From assembly GCF_009377235.1 (NCBI RefSeq), contig NZ_VMNX01000003.1:62001-126000 (forward strand): a stretch of 64,000 nucleotides of DNA, written 5' to 3'. This document shows, piece after piece, positions 17,265 through 24,478 of the stretch; position 1 is the stretch's first letter; each line of letters opens with the position of its first letter. Source of the stretch: Streptomyces acidicola. Its GTDB lineage: Bacteria > Actinomycetota > Actinomycetes > Streptomycetales > Streptomycetaceae. The position numbers and the translations under genes were made by a program. A model generated the notes under the pieces. It did no database searches, was not told the DNA's origin, and worked only from the letters and a program-made list of their open reading frames with translations.

Positions 17265-18733
17265 GCGCACCGGTGGAGGAGGCGGTCGAGGCACATCGAC
17301 GGAGCGGCGCCGAGCGCGTCTCCCCTCGCGGCTTGAGGACGTGTCGGAACCCGGACGTGCCCCTGCCCGACGTGACCGTGCGCACCTGCTCGTCCACCAC
17401 GAACCCGCACACGGCGGCGAACACAACGGCGAACACAACGGCGAACACAACGGCGAACACGGCACCGGACAGGAGCCCGCGGACATCGGCGACCGACACC
17501 GGCCCGCACGAGACCTCGCCCGGCACGGAGCCGCACACCACACAGGCCGACCCGACGCCACAGCAGGAACCGACCGCCAAGCCTCGTGCCGCGGCCAAGC
17601 TGTTCCGCGCCCTGCGCACCCACTTCGGCACCCTCGCCGGCACCGCCATCCTCGCCGTGCTGGTCTGGCGGCTCGGCACCGGCGTCTTCCTCGACGGGCT
17701 GCGGCGCGTCGACCCCCCGACCCTGCTGGCAGCGCTCGCCATCGGCGCGGTCACCACGGTGCTCAGCGCCTGGCGCTGGTGCGTGGTGGCGCGCGGGCTG
17801 GGCGTCCGGCTGCCGCTGGGCCCGGCCGTCGCGGACTACTACCGCGCGCTGTTCCTCAACGCGGCCCTGCCCGGCGGTGTCCTCGGCGACGTCCACCGCG
17901 CCGTGCGCCACGGGCAGAGCTCCGGCGACATGGGGCGCGGCGTCCGCGCGGTCGTACTGGAGCGCGCCGCGGGGCAGATCGCGCTGGTCGTGGTCGGTGT
18001 AACGGTCCTGCTGACCCAGCCCTCCCCGGTACTTCAGGAGACCCGCCGGTTCGCCGCCCTGCTGGGCCTTGCCGCGCTCGGCGGGCTCGCGATCTGGGCC
18101 GCGGTCCGCATGGGCCGCACCACCGGGTCCGCGCGCCGCGGGCGTGCGCCGCGCACCCTGCTCGTCGAGGCACGCGGAGCCCTGCTCGGCCGCCGCAACT
18201 GGCCCGCCGTCGTGATCTCGTCGGTCGCGACGCTGGCCGGGTACGTCGTGATGTTCCTGCTCGCCGCCCGGGTCGCGGGATCCGCCGCGTCCGTGGCCGA
18301 ACTGGTGCCGCTCGCGGTGCTGGCGCTGCTCGCCATGGCCCTGCCGCTGAACGTCGGCGGCTGGGGCCCCCGGGAGGGTGTCACCGCCTGGTCGTTCGCG
18401 GCGGCGGGCCTGGGCGCCTCCCAGGGGCTGACCGTGGCCGTGGTGTACGGCGTGCTCAGTTTCGCGGCTGCCCTGCCCGGCGTTCTCGTGCTCGTCGCAC
18501 GCTGGTACATGGGCCTGCGGGCGAAGGGAGCGCGTCAGGAGGACGCGACGGAATCCCTGCCGGGAGCGCCGGCCGGGCCGGCTGAGCCGGCGGAAACCCC
18601 GTCAGAGGTGACCCTGTCAGAGGTGACCACGCAGAAGTACGCCCCGAAGGCCTCTACCAGCCCCGCCAGAAGCTCCTTTCCCTTCTCGGCGGACCCCATC
18701 GAAGGACGGCCGATGACACCGGACTCGGTGTAG
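17261..18733 (+). CDS. Lysylphosphatidylglycerol-synthase-TM / UPF0104 flippase-like membrane protein
   Basis: This 490-residue protein has about 110 hydrophilic N-terminal residues with a TANT repeat, then about eight membrane segments of the LPG_synthase_TM (UPF0104) type. Characteristic parts are WRWCVVARGLG, YYRALFLNAALPGGVLGDVHRAVRHG, VVLERAAGQIALV and LPLNVGGWGPREGVTAWSFAAAGLG. Relatives act as flippases or as the membrane half of aminoacyl-phospholipid synthases; no catalytic soluble domain is present here. ATG 17261 overlaps the methyltransferase stop. The last 67 codons or so are hydrophilic and lie antisense to the creatininase gene, so the true stop region is unusual. It may export or flip the product of this set. 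Confidence 0.8.
   Translation: MSAPVEEAVEAHRRSGAERVSPRGLRTCRNPDVPLPDVTVRTCSSTTNPHTAANTTANTTANTTANTAPDRSPRTSATDTGPHETSPGTEPHTTQADPTPQQEPTAKPRAAAKLFRALRTHFGTLAGTAILAVLVWRLGTGVFLDGLRRVDPPTLLAALAIGAVTTVLSAWRWCVVARGLGVRLPLGPAVADYYRALFLNAALPGGVLGDVHRAVRHGQSSGDMGRGVRAVVLERAAGQIALVVVGVTVLLTQPSPVLQETRRFAALLGLAALGGLAIWAAVRMGRTTGSARRGRAPRTLLVEARGALLGRRNWPAVVISSVATLAGYVVMFLLAARVAGSAASVAELVPLAVLALLAMALPLNVGGWGPREGVTAWSFAAAGLGASQGLTVAVVYGVLSFAAALPGVLVLVARWYMGLRAKGARQEDATESLPGAPAGPAEPAETPSEVTLSEVTTQKYAPKASTSPARSSFPFSADPIEGRPMTPDSV
17416..17463 (+). repeat. Four 12-bp tandem units in the flippase-like gene
   Basis: GGCGAACACAAC occurs three times in a row from 17416, then a fourth degenerate copy (GGCGAACACGGC). 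It encodes repeated T-A-N-T in the hydrophilic N-terminus, and 12 bp keeps the frame. Confidence 0.85.
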
Positions 18734-19386
18734 GCCGACATACCGAGGGAGAGGAGATGACGGCGGTCGTCGGCAAGCAGATCGGCGGACTCGTAACCGG
18801 CCCGGACCAATTCGGGATGGCAATGCAGAAGTATGGAGGTCTCTATTTCTCCCGCATGCATATCACTGAGCAACGAGGTCTCGACACCCGCCCGCTCCCG
18901 AGCGGCGTCCCAGTCCTCCAGTGCCGGGAAGAGCGCCATGCGATGTCCCTCGGCGGTGGATTCCTGCACCACATTTCCCAGGACGTAATTCCCGCCGTGC
19001 CCGTTGACCACGACCAGCGCCTCGACACCCGACCGGCGCAGGGAGGCAGCGATGTCCCGTACCACGGCGTGCAGGGTCACGGCGGAGATGCTCACCGTGC
19101 CCGGCCAGGCCGCGTGCTCGTGCGAGCAGGAGATGGTCACGGGCGGCAGCAGGTGCACCGGGTACGCCGCGGCGATCTCCCGGGCCACCGCGCAGGCGAC
19201 CAGTGTGTCCGTGGCGAGCGGCAGATACGGACCGTGCTGTTCGAGACTGCCGACCGGGAGCACGGCGGCCTGCCGGGCCACGCCCGCTCCCCGGGCCCGT
19301 ACGTCCTCGGTGGTGTCCGCCGGCACCAGAGCCGATACCGTCGGCAGCGGCCCCTTCGGAGTCTGCTGCGTTCCCGAACTGCTCAT
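18535..19386 (-). CDS. Creatininase-family metal-dependent amidohydrolase
   Basis: This 283-residue protein has the metal ligands of the creatininase/ArfB/MftE family: SLEQHG (E49, H51), LATD (D60), NGHGGN (H130) and HAGEIETS (E182). Members hydrolyse creatinine, trim peptides (MftE) or, as archaeal ArfB, deformylate the formylaminopyrimidine made from GTP. The gene diverges from the cyclohydrolase gene whose likely product is that compound, so an ArfB-like role is attractive but unproven. The C-terminal 67 codons overlap the end of the opposite-strand membrane protein gene by 199 bp. Confidence 0.85.
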   Translation of the reverse strand: MSSSGTQQTPKGPLPTVSALVPADTTEDVRARGAGVARQAAVLPVGSLEQHGPYLPLATDTLVACAVAREIAAAYPVHLLPPVTISCSHEHAAWPGTVSISAVTLHAVVRDIAASLRRSGVEALVVVNGHGGNYVLGNVVQESTAEGHRMALFPALEDWDAARERAGVETSLLSDMHAGEIETSILLHCHPELVRAGYESADLLADDRRHLLSLGMSAYTESGVIGRPSMGSAEKGKELLAGLVEAFGAYFCVVTSDRVTSDGVSAGSAGPAGAPGRDSVASS

Positions 19387-19464
19387 GTTTTCCCGGCCTT
19401 TCGTCTCCGCTGATGCTCCGGCATTTTCGCATGACGCCAGGGCTTACCAGATAGGAACCAGATC

Positions 19465-20133
19465 ATGACAGAAACTGCTGACGTGCTCGGCGCTAATGCC
19501 CAGGCCTCCGGTGCCGTACGCGTGGTGAATGCGCCCCTGCCCACCGTGTACGGCGACTTCGAGGCCGTCGGCTACCTCGACCAGGACCGCGGTGAGGAAC
19601 AAGTCGCGCTCGTGTACGGCGACATCGACGCCACCGACGGTGAGGGAATTCTCACCCGCCTGCATTCGGAATGCCTGACCGGCGACGCGTTCGGGTCCCA
19701 GCACTGCGAGTGCGGCGACCAACTCGACAGCGCGCTGCGGTCCATCGTGGCCGAGGGCCGGGGCATCCTCGTCTATCTGCGCGGGCACGAGGGCCGGGGC
19801 ATCGGCCTGCTCGCCAAGCTGCAGGCGATGAAGCTCCAGTCGGAGGGCCTGGACACGGTGGAGGCGAACATCGCGCTCGGGCTGCCCGTGGACGCCCGCG
19901 ACTACCGGGTCGCGGCGGAGATGCTGCACGACCTCGGGGTCCGCTCGGTGCGGCTGATGTCGAACAACCCGCGCAAGCGCGAGGCACTGCTGCGGCACGG
20001 CATCAAGGTCGCCGAGCAGGTGCCGCTGCTGATCACTCCGTGCGAGGACAACATCGCCTACCTGCGCACGAAGCGGGAGCGGTTGGACCACTATCTGCCC
20101 CACCTTGAGGCAGCGGCGGTCCGTTCTTCTTGA
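19465..20133 (+). CDS. ribA: GTP cyclohydrolase II, Tyr-to-Met variant
   Basis: This 222-residue protein has the cyclohydrolase II zinc site C70, C81, C83 (LHSECLTGDAFGSQHCECG), the phosphate and catalytic segment RGHEGRGIGL, and SNNPRK. At the position of the RibA tyrosine (E. coli Tyr105, in AYALQ) it has Met122 in AMKLQ. From memory, the S. coelicolor paralogue with this substitution (SCO6655) opens GTP without removing the formyl group, giving 2-amino-5-formylamino-6-ribosylamino-4(3H)-pyrimidinone 5'-phosphate. No other riboflavin genes are nearby. It starts 78 bp from the divergent creatininase gene, so they may share a regulatory region. Confidence 0.92.
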   Translation: MTETADVLGANAQASGAVRVVNAPLPTVYGDFEAVGYLDQDRGEEQVALVYGDIDATDGEGILTRLHSECLTGDAFGSQHCECGDQLDSALRSIVAEGRGILVYLRGHEGRGIGLLAKLQAMKLQSEGLDTVEANIALGLPVDARDYRVAAEMLHDLGVRSVRLMSNNPRKREALLRHGIKVAEQVPLLITPCEDNIAYLRTKRERLDHYLPHLEAAAVRSS

Positions 20134-20205
20134 GGCCGGCTGCTGTCTGCGGGTTTGTGTGTGGTTGCTCGCGCCCGCGCGGCGGAGCCGCATGATGTCG
20201 CTGCC

Positions 20206-20227
20206 CCGCGCCCCCAAAGGGGCGCGG
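20206..20227 (+). terminator. Strong GC hairpin after the cyclohydrolase gene
   Basis: A perfect 9-bp stem (CCGCGCCCC / GGGGCGCGG) with a CAAA loop lies 73 bp after the ribA stop. It is of the kind common after Streptomyces genes and separates the cyclohydrolase set from the saccharopine operon. Confidence 0.6.
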
Positions 20228-20283
20228 CCTCGGCCCGCTTGCGCCGCATGAACCCGCCCCGGCCGTGGAAGACCCAACGCGTG

Positions 20284-21426
20284 ATGGACAGCGCACGCGT
20301 CGTCGTCATCGGCGGTGGAGTCATCGGCACGAGCATCGCCTACCACCTAGCCCGCGCCGGCGTGCCCGACGTCGTGCTCGTCGAGCGCGACGAACTGGCC
20401 TCCGGCTCGACGGCACGAGCCGCGGGCGGCGTCCGCGCCCAGTTCTCCGACGAGCTCAACATCCAGCTCGGCGCCCGCAGCCTGGAGGCGTTCGCCCGTT
20501 TCGGCGAGGAACCGGGCCACGACATCGGACTGCACCGCGTCGGCTACCTCTTCCTGCTGTCGACCGAGGCGGAGGTCGCCGCCTTCGAGGCGGGTGTCCG
20601 GCTGCAGAACTCGCTCGGTGTGCCCAGCCGCCTGCTCGACCCCGCCGAGGCACAGCGGCTCTGCCCGCTGATCACCACCGACGGTCTGCTGGCCGCCGCG
20701 TTCTCGCCCGACGACGGGCACTGCACGCCCGAGGCCGTGGTCCACGGCTACGCGGCCGGCGCCCGCCGCCACGGCGCGCGAGTGCTGCGGCACTGCGAGG
20801 TCACCGGCATCGAGACCTGAGGGGACAGCATCACGGCGGTGACCACCGGCCGGGGCCGGATCGCCACCGACACCGTAGTCTGCGCGGCCGGCCCCTGGTC
20901 CCGGGCCGTCGGCGCCATGGCGGGCGTGGACCTCCCGGTGGAGCCGCTGCGCCGTCAGATCGCCGTCACCGAACCGGTCCCGGACCTCCCGCCGGACCTC
21001 CCCATGACGATCGACTTCGCGAGCAGCTTCTACTTCCACACCGAGGGCCCCGGCCTCCTCGTCGGCATGTCCGACCCCGACGAGACCCCCGGCTTCGCCA
21101 CCGACACGCACGACCGCTGGATCCCCCGCCTGTACGAGGCCATGGAACGGCGCGCCCCGGCCCTGCTCGACCTGCGCCGGACAGGCGGCTGGGCCGGCCT
21201 GTACGAGATCAGCCCCGACCACAACGCGCTGATCGGCGAGGCGGGTTCGTGCTCCCGCTTCCTGTACGCCACCGGTTTCTCCGGCCACGGCTTCCTCCAG
21301 GGCCCGGCCGTCGGCGAGGTGGTCCGCGACCTGTACCTGGGCCGCGTACCCTTCGTCGACATCAGCCCCCTGAGCGTCGACCGGTTCGCCGCCGACGCCG
21401 CGCGCCCGGAGGTCAACCTGGTATGA
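20284..21426 (+). pseudogene. FAD-dependent amino-acid oxidase (DAO family) with an in-frame TGA
   Basis: The reading frame encodes a DAO/sarcosine-oxidase-like flavoenzyme: VVVIGGGVIGTSIAYHLARAG (FAD Rossmann motif), SGSTARAAGGVRAQFSDELN, and in the second half CAAGPWSRAVG, GGWAGLYEISPDHNALIGE and FSGHGFLQGPAVGEVV. The frame is broken only by TGA at 20818-20820; the same frame continues directly with GDSITAVTTGRG, where relatives run without a gap. A CGA-to-TGA transition would explain it. Its end overlaps the start of the next saccharopine gene, so it is the first gene of that operon. Either the gene is inactive, the two halves are made separately (restart at GTG 20839), or the stop is a sequence error. 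Confidence 0.8.
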
Positions 21427-22478
21427 CCCAGCTCCACCTGTGGCTCCGCCACGAGTCCCGCTCCACCGAACGCCGCACGCCGATCGTCCCAGCGGACGCC
21501 GCCCGGCTCGTCGAGAACGGCATCACGCTGACGGTGGAGGAGTCGCCGCAGCGGATCTTCCCGACGGAGGAGTACGAGGCGGCCGGGTGCCGTGTCACGG
21601 CGGCGGGCTCCTGGGGCACCGCACCCCGGGACGCGGTGATCGTCGGACTCAAGGAACTCCCGGACGAGCCAGCAGAGTTGACACACCGCCACATCTACTT
21701 CGGGCACGCCTACAAGGGGCAGCCCGGCGCGGAGGCGCTGCTGCACCGGTTCGTCGCCGGGGGCGGGGCGCTGCTGGACCTGGAGTACCTGGTCGACGAC
21801 GAGGGCCGCCGGCTCGCCGCGTTCGGCTACTGGGCCGGGTACATCGGCGCGGCCCTCGCCGTACTCCACCACCGGGGCGTGCTCGACACCCCCCTGCGGC
21901 CCACGGCCAAGCAGGAGCTCGAGGAGCAGCTCCGCACGTCCGGGGGAGAGGTGAGCGCGCTGGTGGTCGGTGCCCTGGGCCGCAGCGGCCGCGGGGCGCG
22001 CGTCGCGCTCGGCGAGGCCGGGATCGCCCCCACCTGCTGGGACCTGGCCGAGACCCGCGCCCTGGACCGTCGGGCCCTCCTGGACCACGAGCTGATGGTC
22101 AACACCGTGCTGACGACCCGGCCGGTGCCGCCCTTCCTGACGGACAAGGACCTCGACGACCCCGACCGCAGGCTTCGGACCCTCTCGGACGTCACCGTCG
22201 ACGTCGGCTCACCCATGAACGTGCTGCCGATCTACGACACGACCACGGACTGGGAACATCCCGTACGGCGCCTGCGCGAGCGGCCCCCGCTCGACCTCAT
22301 CGCCATCGACAACCTGCCGTCCCTGCTGCCGCGAGAGGCCAGCACCGACTTCTCGGGCTCGCTGCTGCCGCAGCTGCTGGACTTCGGTGTCACCGGACCG
22401 TGGGGGCGCTGCCTGGCCCGCTTCCATGAGGCGTTGCGCGAATCCGGTATCGGAGGAGGGGAGTTCGACGATGACTGA
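21423..22478 (+). CDS. Saccharopine dehydrogenase, lysine-forming (LYS1) type
   Basis: This 351-residue protein resembles the NAD-dependent, L-lysine-forming saccharopine dehydrogenase. It starts with HLWLRHESRSTERRTPIVP, then has EEYEAAGCRV, VGLKELP, YFGHAYKGQPGAEALLHRFVAGGGALLDLEYLVDD, FGYWAGYIGAALA, a Rossmann turn VVGALGRSGRGARVAL, and VDVGSPMNVLPIYDTTT. It interconverts saccharopine and lysine plus 2-oxoglutarate. ATG 21423 overlaps the stop of the preceding oxidase gene, and its own stop overlaps the next start by 8 bp, so the three are translationally coupled. Confidence 0.9.
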   Translation: MTQLHLWLRHESRSTERRTPIVPADAARLVENGITLTVEESPQRIFPTEEYEAAGCRVTAAGSWGTAPRDAVIVGLKELPDEPAELTHRHIYFGHAYKGQPGAEALLHRFVAGGGALLDLEYLVDDEGRRLAAFGYWAGYIGAALAVLHHRGVLDTPLRPTAKQELEEQLRTSGGEVSALVVGALGRSGRGARVALGEAGIAPTCWDLAETRALDRRALLDHELMVNTVLTTRPVPPFLTDKDLDDPDRRLRTLSDVTVDVGSPMNVLPIYDTTTDWEHPVRRLRERPPLDLIAIDNLPSLLPREASTDFSGSLLPQLLDFGVTGPWGRCLARFHEALRESGIGGGEFDDD

Positions 22479-23661
22479 GGGCGCGACCGGGACGGTGAAG
22501 GAGGCCGCGGAGGGGGCCGTTCCCGCGAGCGGCACGGTCCACTGGATCGGTGCGGGCCTGTCCACGGGCAGCGGACTCGCCGCCCTGTGCGACGTCGCCG
22601 ATCGCGTACGGCTCTGGCACCGTACCGAGGAACGCGCCGCTGACGCGCTGGCGGCCCGGGGCCTGACGGGTCGTGCCGAACCCCGCGCGTACACGCTCCC
22701 GGCGCTCGCGGCCGAACTCGCCCCCGGAGACGTGGTCGTCTCGATGCTCCCGGCCCCGGACCATGCGCCGCTGCTGGCCACCGCCATCGACCGGCGGGCC
22801 CACTTCGCCTGCTCCAGCTATGTCTCGGACGCGGTCCTCGACCAGGTGCCGGAAGCCGATGCCAGGGGGCTGACCGTGCTCACCGAGGCCGGCCTGGACC
22901 CCGGCATCGACCACCTCTTCGCCCAGGGCCTGATCGGGCGCGCCGAGCGGGCGGTCGGCGCGGGCACGGCCGCCACGTACACCCTCACCTCGTACTGCGG
23001 CGGCATCCCGGCGGTACCGAACGACTTCAAGTACCGCTTCAGCTGGGCCCCCGCGGGGGTCCTGGGCGCCCTGCGCGCACCGGCCCGCTACATCGAGGAC
23101 GGCGCGGAGACGACGGTGGTCCGCCCTTGGGAGGCGACCCGCCCCCATGTGATCGACGGCGAGACCTTCGAGGCCTACCCCAACCGCGACAGCGTCCCCT
23201 TCGTCGACCAGTACGCCCTGCCCGCCGCCTGGAAGCCCCGCACCTTCGTCCGCGGCACCCTCCGCCTCGACGGCTGGCTGACCGCCTGGGCGCCGGTCTT
23301 CGCGGAACTCGAACGCGGCGACGACGAGCGCATCGCCGCGCTGGCACGACAGCTGGCGGCGACGTACCCCACCACCGAGGCCGATCACGACCGTGTCGTC
23401 CTCGCGGTGTCGCTCGACGTGACGGGCGGGCCGGGCGAGAGCTGGTCGGGCCGCTACCTGCTCGACGCCGTCGGCACCACCGAGGAGAGCGCCATGGCCC
23501 GCTGCGTCTCCCGCCCCCTCGCCCTCGGCGTACGGCACATCCTCGACGGCACCCTCCCGCCGGGGCTCAGCCGGGCGGCTCGGACGGCGGAGCGGTCGGA
23601 GGAGTGGCTGGAGGAACTGGCGGGGGACGGGGTCGAGTTCACGTTCCGAGAGGGCCGGTGA
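22471..23661 (+). CDS. Saccharopine dehydrogenase, glutamate-forming (LYS9) type
   Basis: This 396-residue protein matches the glutamate-forming saccharopine dehydrogenase/reductase family: an N-terminal Rossmann fold (HWIGAGLSTGSGLAALCDV), VVSMLPAPDHAPLLATAI, FACSSYVSDAVLDQ, LTEAGLDPGIDHLFAQGLI and the conserved TLTSYCGGIPAVPNDFKYRFSWAPAGVLGA. It would split saccharopine to glutamate and aminoadipate semialdehyde. GGAGGAGGGGAG precedes ATG 22471, which lies inside the previous gene's end. With the LYS1-type gene it makes a complete saccharopine route, probably for lysine breakdown. Confidence 0.9.
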   Translation: MTEGATGTVKEAAEGAVPASGTVHWIGAGLSTGSGLAALCDVADRVRLWHRTEERAADALAARGLTGRAEPRAYTLPALAAELAPGDVVVSMLPAPDHAPLLATAIDRRAHFACSSYVSDAVLDQVPEADARGLTVLTEAGLDPGIDHLFAQGLIGRAERAVGAGTAATYTLTSYCGGIPAVPNDFKYRFSWAPAGVLGALRAPARYIEDGAETTVVRPWEATRPHVIDGETFEAYPNRDSVPFVDQYALPAAWKPRTFVRGTLRLDGWLTAWAPVFAELERGDDERIAALARQLAATYPTTEADHDRVVLAVSLDVTGGPGESWSGRYLLDAVGTTEESAMARCVSRPLALGVRHILDGTLPPGLSRAARTAERSEEWLEELAGDGVEFTFREGR

Positions 23662-23673
23662 GCGTCGCGGAGG

Positions 23674-24165
23674 TCAGTCCTCCCCGCAGTCCTCCCCGGC
23701 CGTGAACGCCACTTCCAGTACCCGCTCACCGGTGCGGACCCGCATCCCGGAGGCCACGGCGTCCGCGGCCGGGTCCCGCGACGGTTCCGCGAGCCACCAG
23801 AGGTTGAGGGCCGAGCCGAGGAGGAGGGCGTCGAGGCGGGGGCGCGGGGTGCCCCACGGGCGGCGGGCGTGCGCCTCCAGCAGGGTGCCGCCGCGCAGCC
23901 GGACCAGACAGCGGTCGTCGGCCAGCGGCGCCACCACGACGTTCAGGTGGGGGAGCCGCTCGGCCGTGCGGCGCACCCACTCGGCCGGCGGCAGCTCGGC
24001 GTCGACGACCGTGCGCGCCATGACCTCCGCGCTCTTGGGATGCAGCACGTGGGTCTCGCGGTCGGTGACGGCGTAGAAGCCGCGTGCCTCCCGCGGGCCG
24101 AGCCCCGTGACCACCGGGCGGCGCAGCACCTCGACGGTGCCGTCGGGGAGCGGGCTGCCCGTCAC
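23674..24165 (-). CDS. Hypothetical protein, possibly 5'-truncated beside an insertion sequence
   Basis: I do not recognise this protein. From GTG 24165 it reads TGSPLPDGTVEVLRRPVVTGLGPREARGFYAV, then VMARTVVDAELPPAEWVRRTAERLPHLNVVVAPLADDRCLVRL, and ends about 163 residues later. It looks soluble, with alpha/beta character. The frame stays open upstream to 24351, but that extension has atypical composition and runs toward the TnpB element, so the natural start may have been lost. It converges with the LYS9-type gene (12-bp gap). Confidence 0.5.
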   Translation of the reverse strand: MTGSPLPDGTVEVLRRPVVTGLGPREARGFYAVTDRETHVLHPKSAEVMARTVVDAELPPAEWVRRTAERLPHLNVVVAPLADDRCLVRLRGGTLLEAHARRPWGTPRPRLDALLLGSALNLWWLAEPSRDPAADAVASGMRVRTGERVLEVAFTAGEDCGED

Positions 24166-24277
24166 GTCGTACGTGGTCCGGGTAGCGCGATGCTTCGAGA
24201 GCACGCTCGAGGGCTGGTTCTGGAGCGGGAGGGCGCGGCGATGGGGTGACGCCGAGTCGGTCGTAGATCCACCTCTC

Positions 24278-24454
24278 TTACTGGGCAGAGGCAGCCGTAT
24301 CGCCTCCGGGCAATTCGGCGTCTGCTCCCACGGTGGTGAGGGCGACCTCAAGCAGGTGCAGCAACTCCGAGTTGAGTGACCGCCGGTCAGCAGCCGACTG
24401 AGCGGTCAGCCTGGTGTGTAGATCGTCGGGGACATGAAACGTGCACTTGATCAC
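24278..24454 (-). CDS. Small Arc/CopG-like ribbon-helix-helix protein
   Basis: This 58-residue protein begins IKCTFHVPDDLHTRLTAQSA and continues DRRSLNSELLHLLEVAL. A short strand (KCTFHVP) followed by two helices with a turn at DRRSLNSE is the ribbon-helix-helix DNA-binding pattern of Arc, MetJ and CopG. The start is GTG 24454. It is divergent from tnpB, with only 24 bp between the two starts, so it could repress tnpB or bind the element's left end. It is too small to be noticed by length alone, but the match is good. Confidence 0.7.
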   Translation of the reverse strand: MIKCTFHVPDDLHTRLTAQSAADRRSLNSELLHLLEVALTTVGADAELPGGDTAASAQ

Positions 24455-24478
24455 GCATTGTGCCGCCACGGTGACAGC

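Noticed and set aside
17411..17463. Possible CRISPR-like repeat
   Set aside because: The units are contiguous 12-bp copies inside a coding frame with no spacers.
20134..20283. Riboswitch before the saccharopine operon
   Set aside because: The structure is a simple GC hairpin typical of a terminator, and I recognise no conserved aptamer core.
20818..20820. TGA as selenocysteine codon
   Set aside because: The position is not catalytic in DAO-family enzymes and no selenocysteine hairpin follows; a CGA-to-TGA change is simpler.
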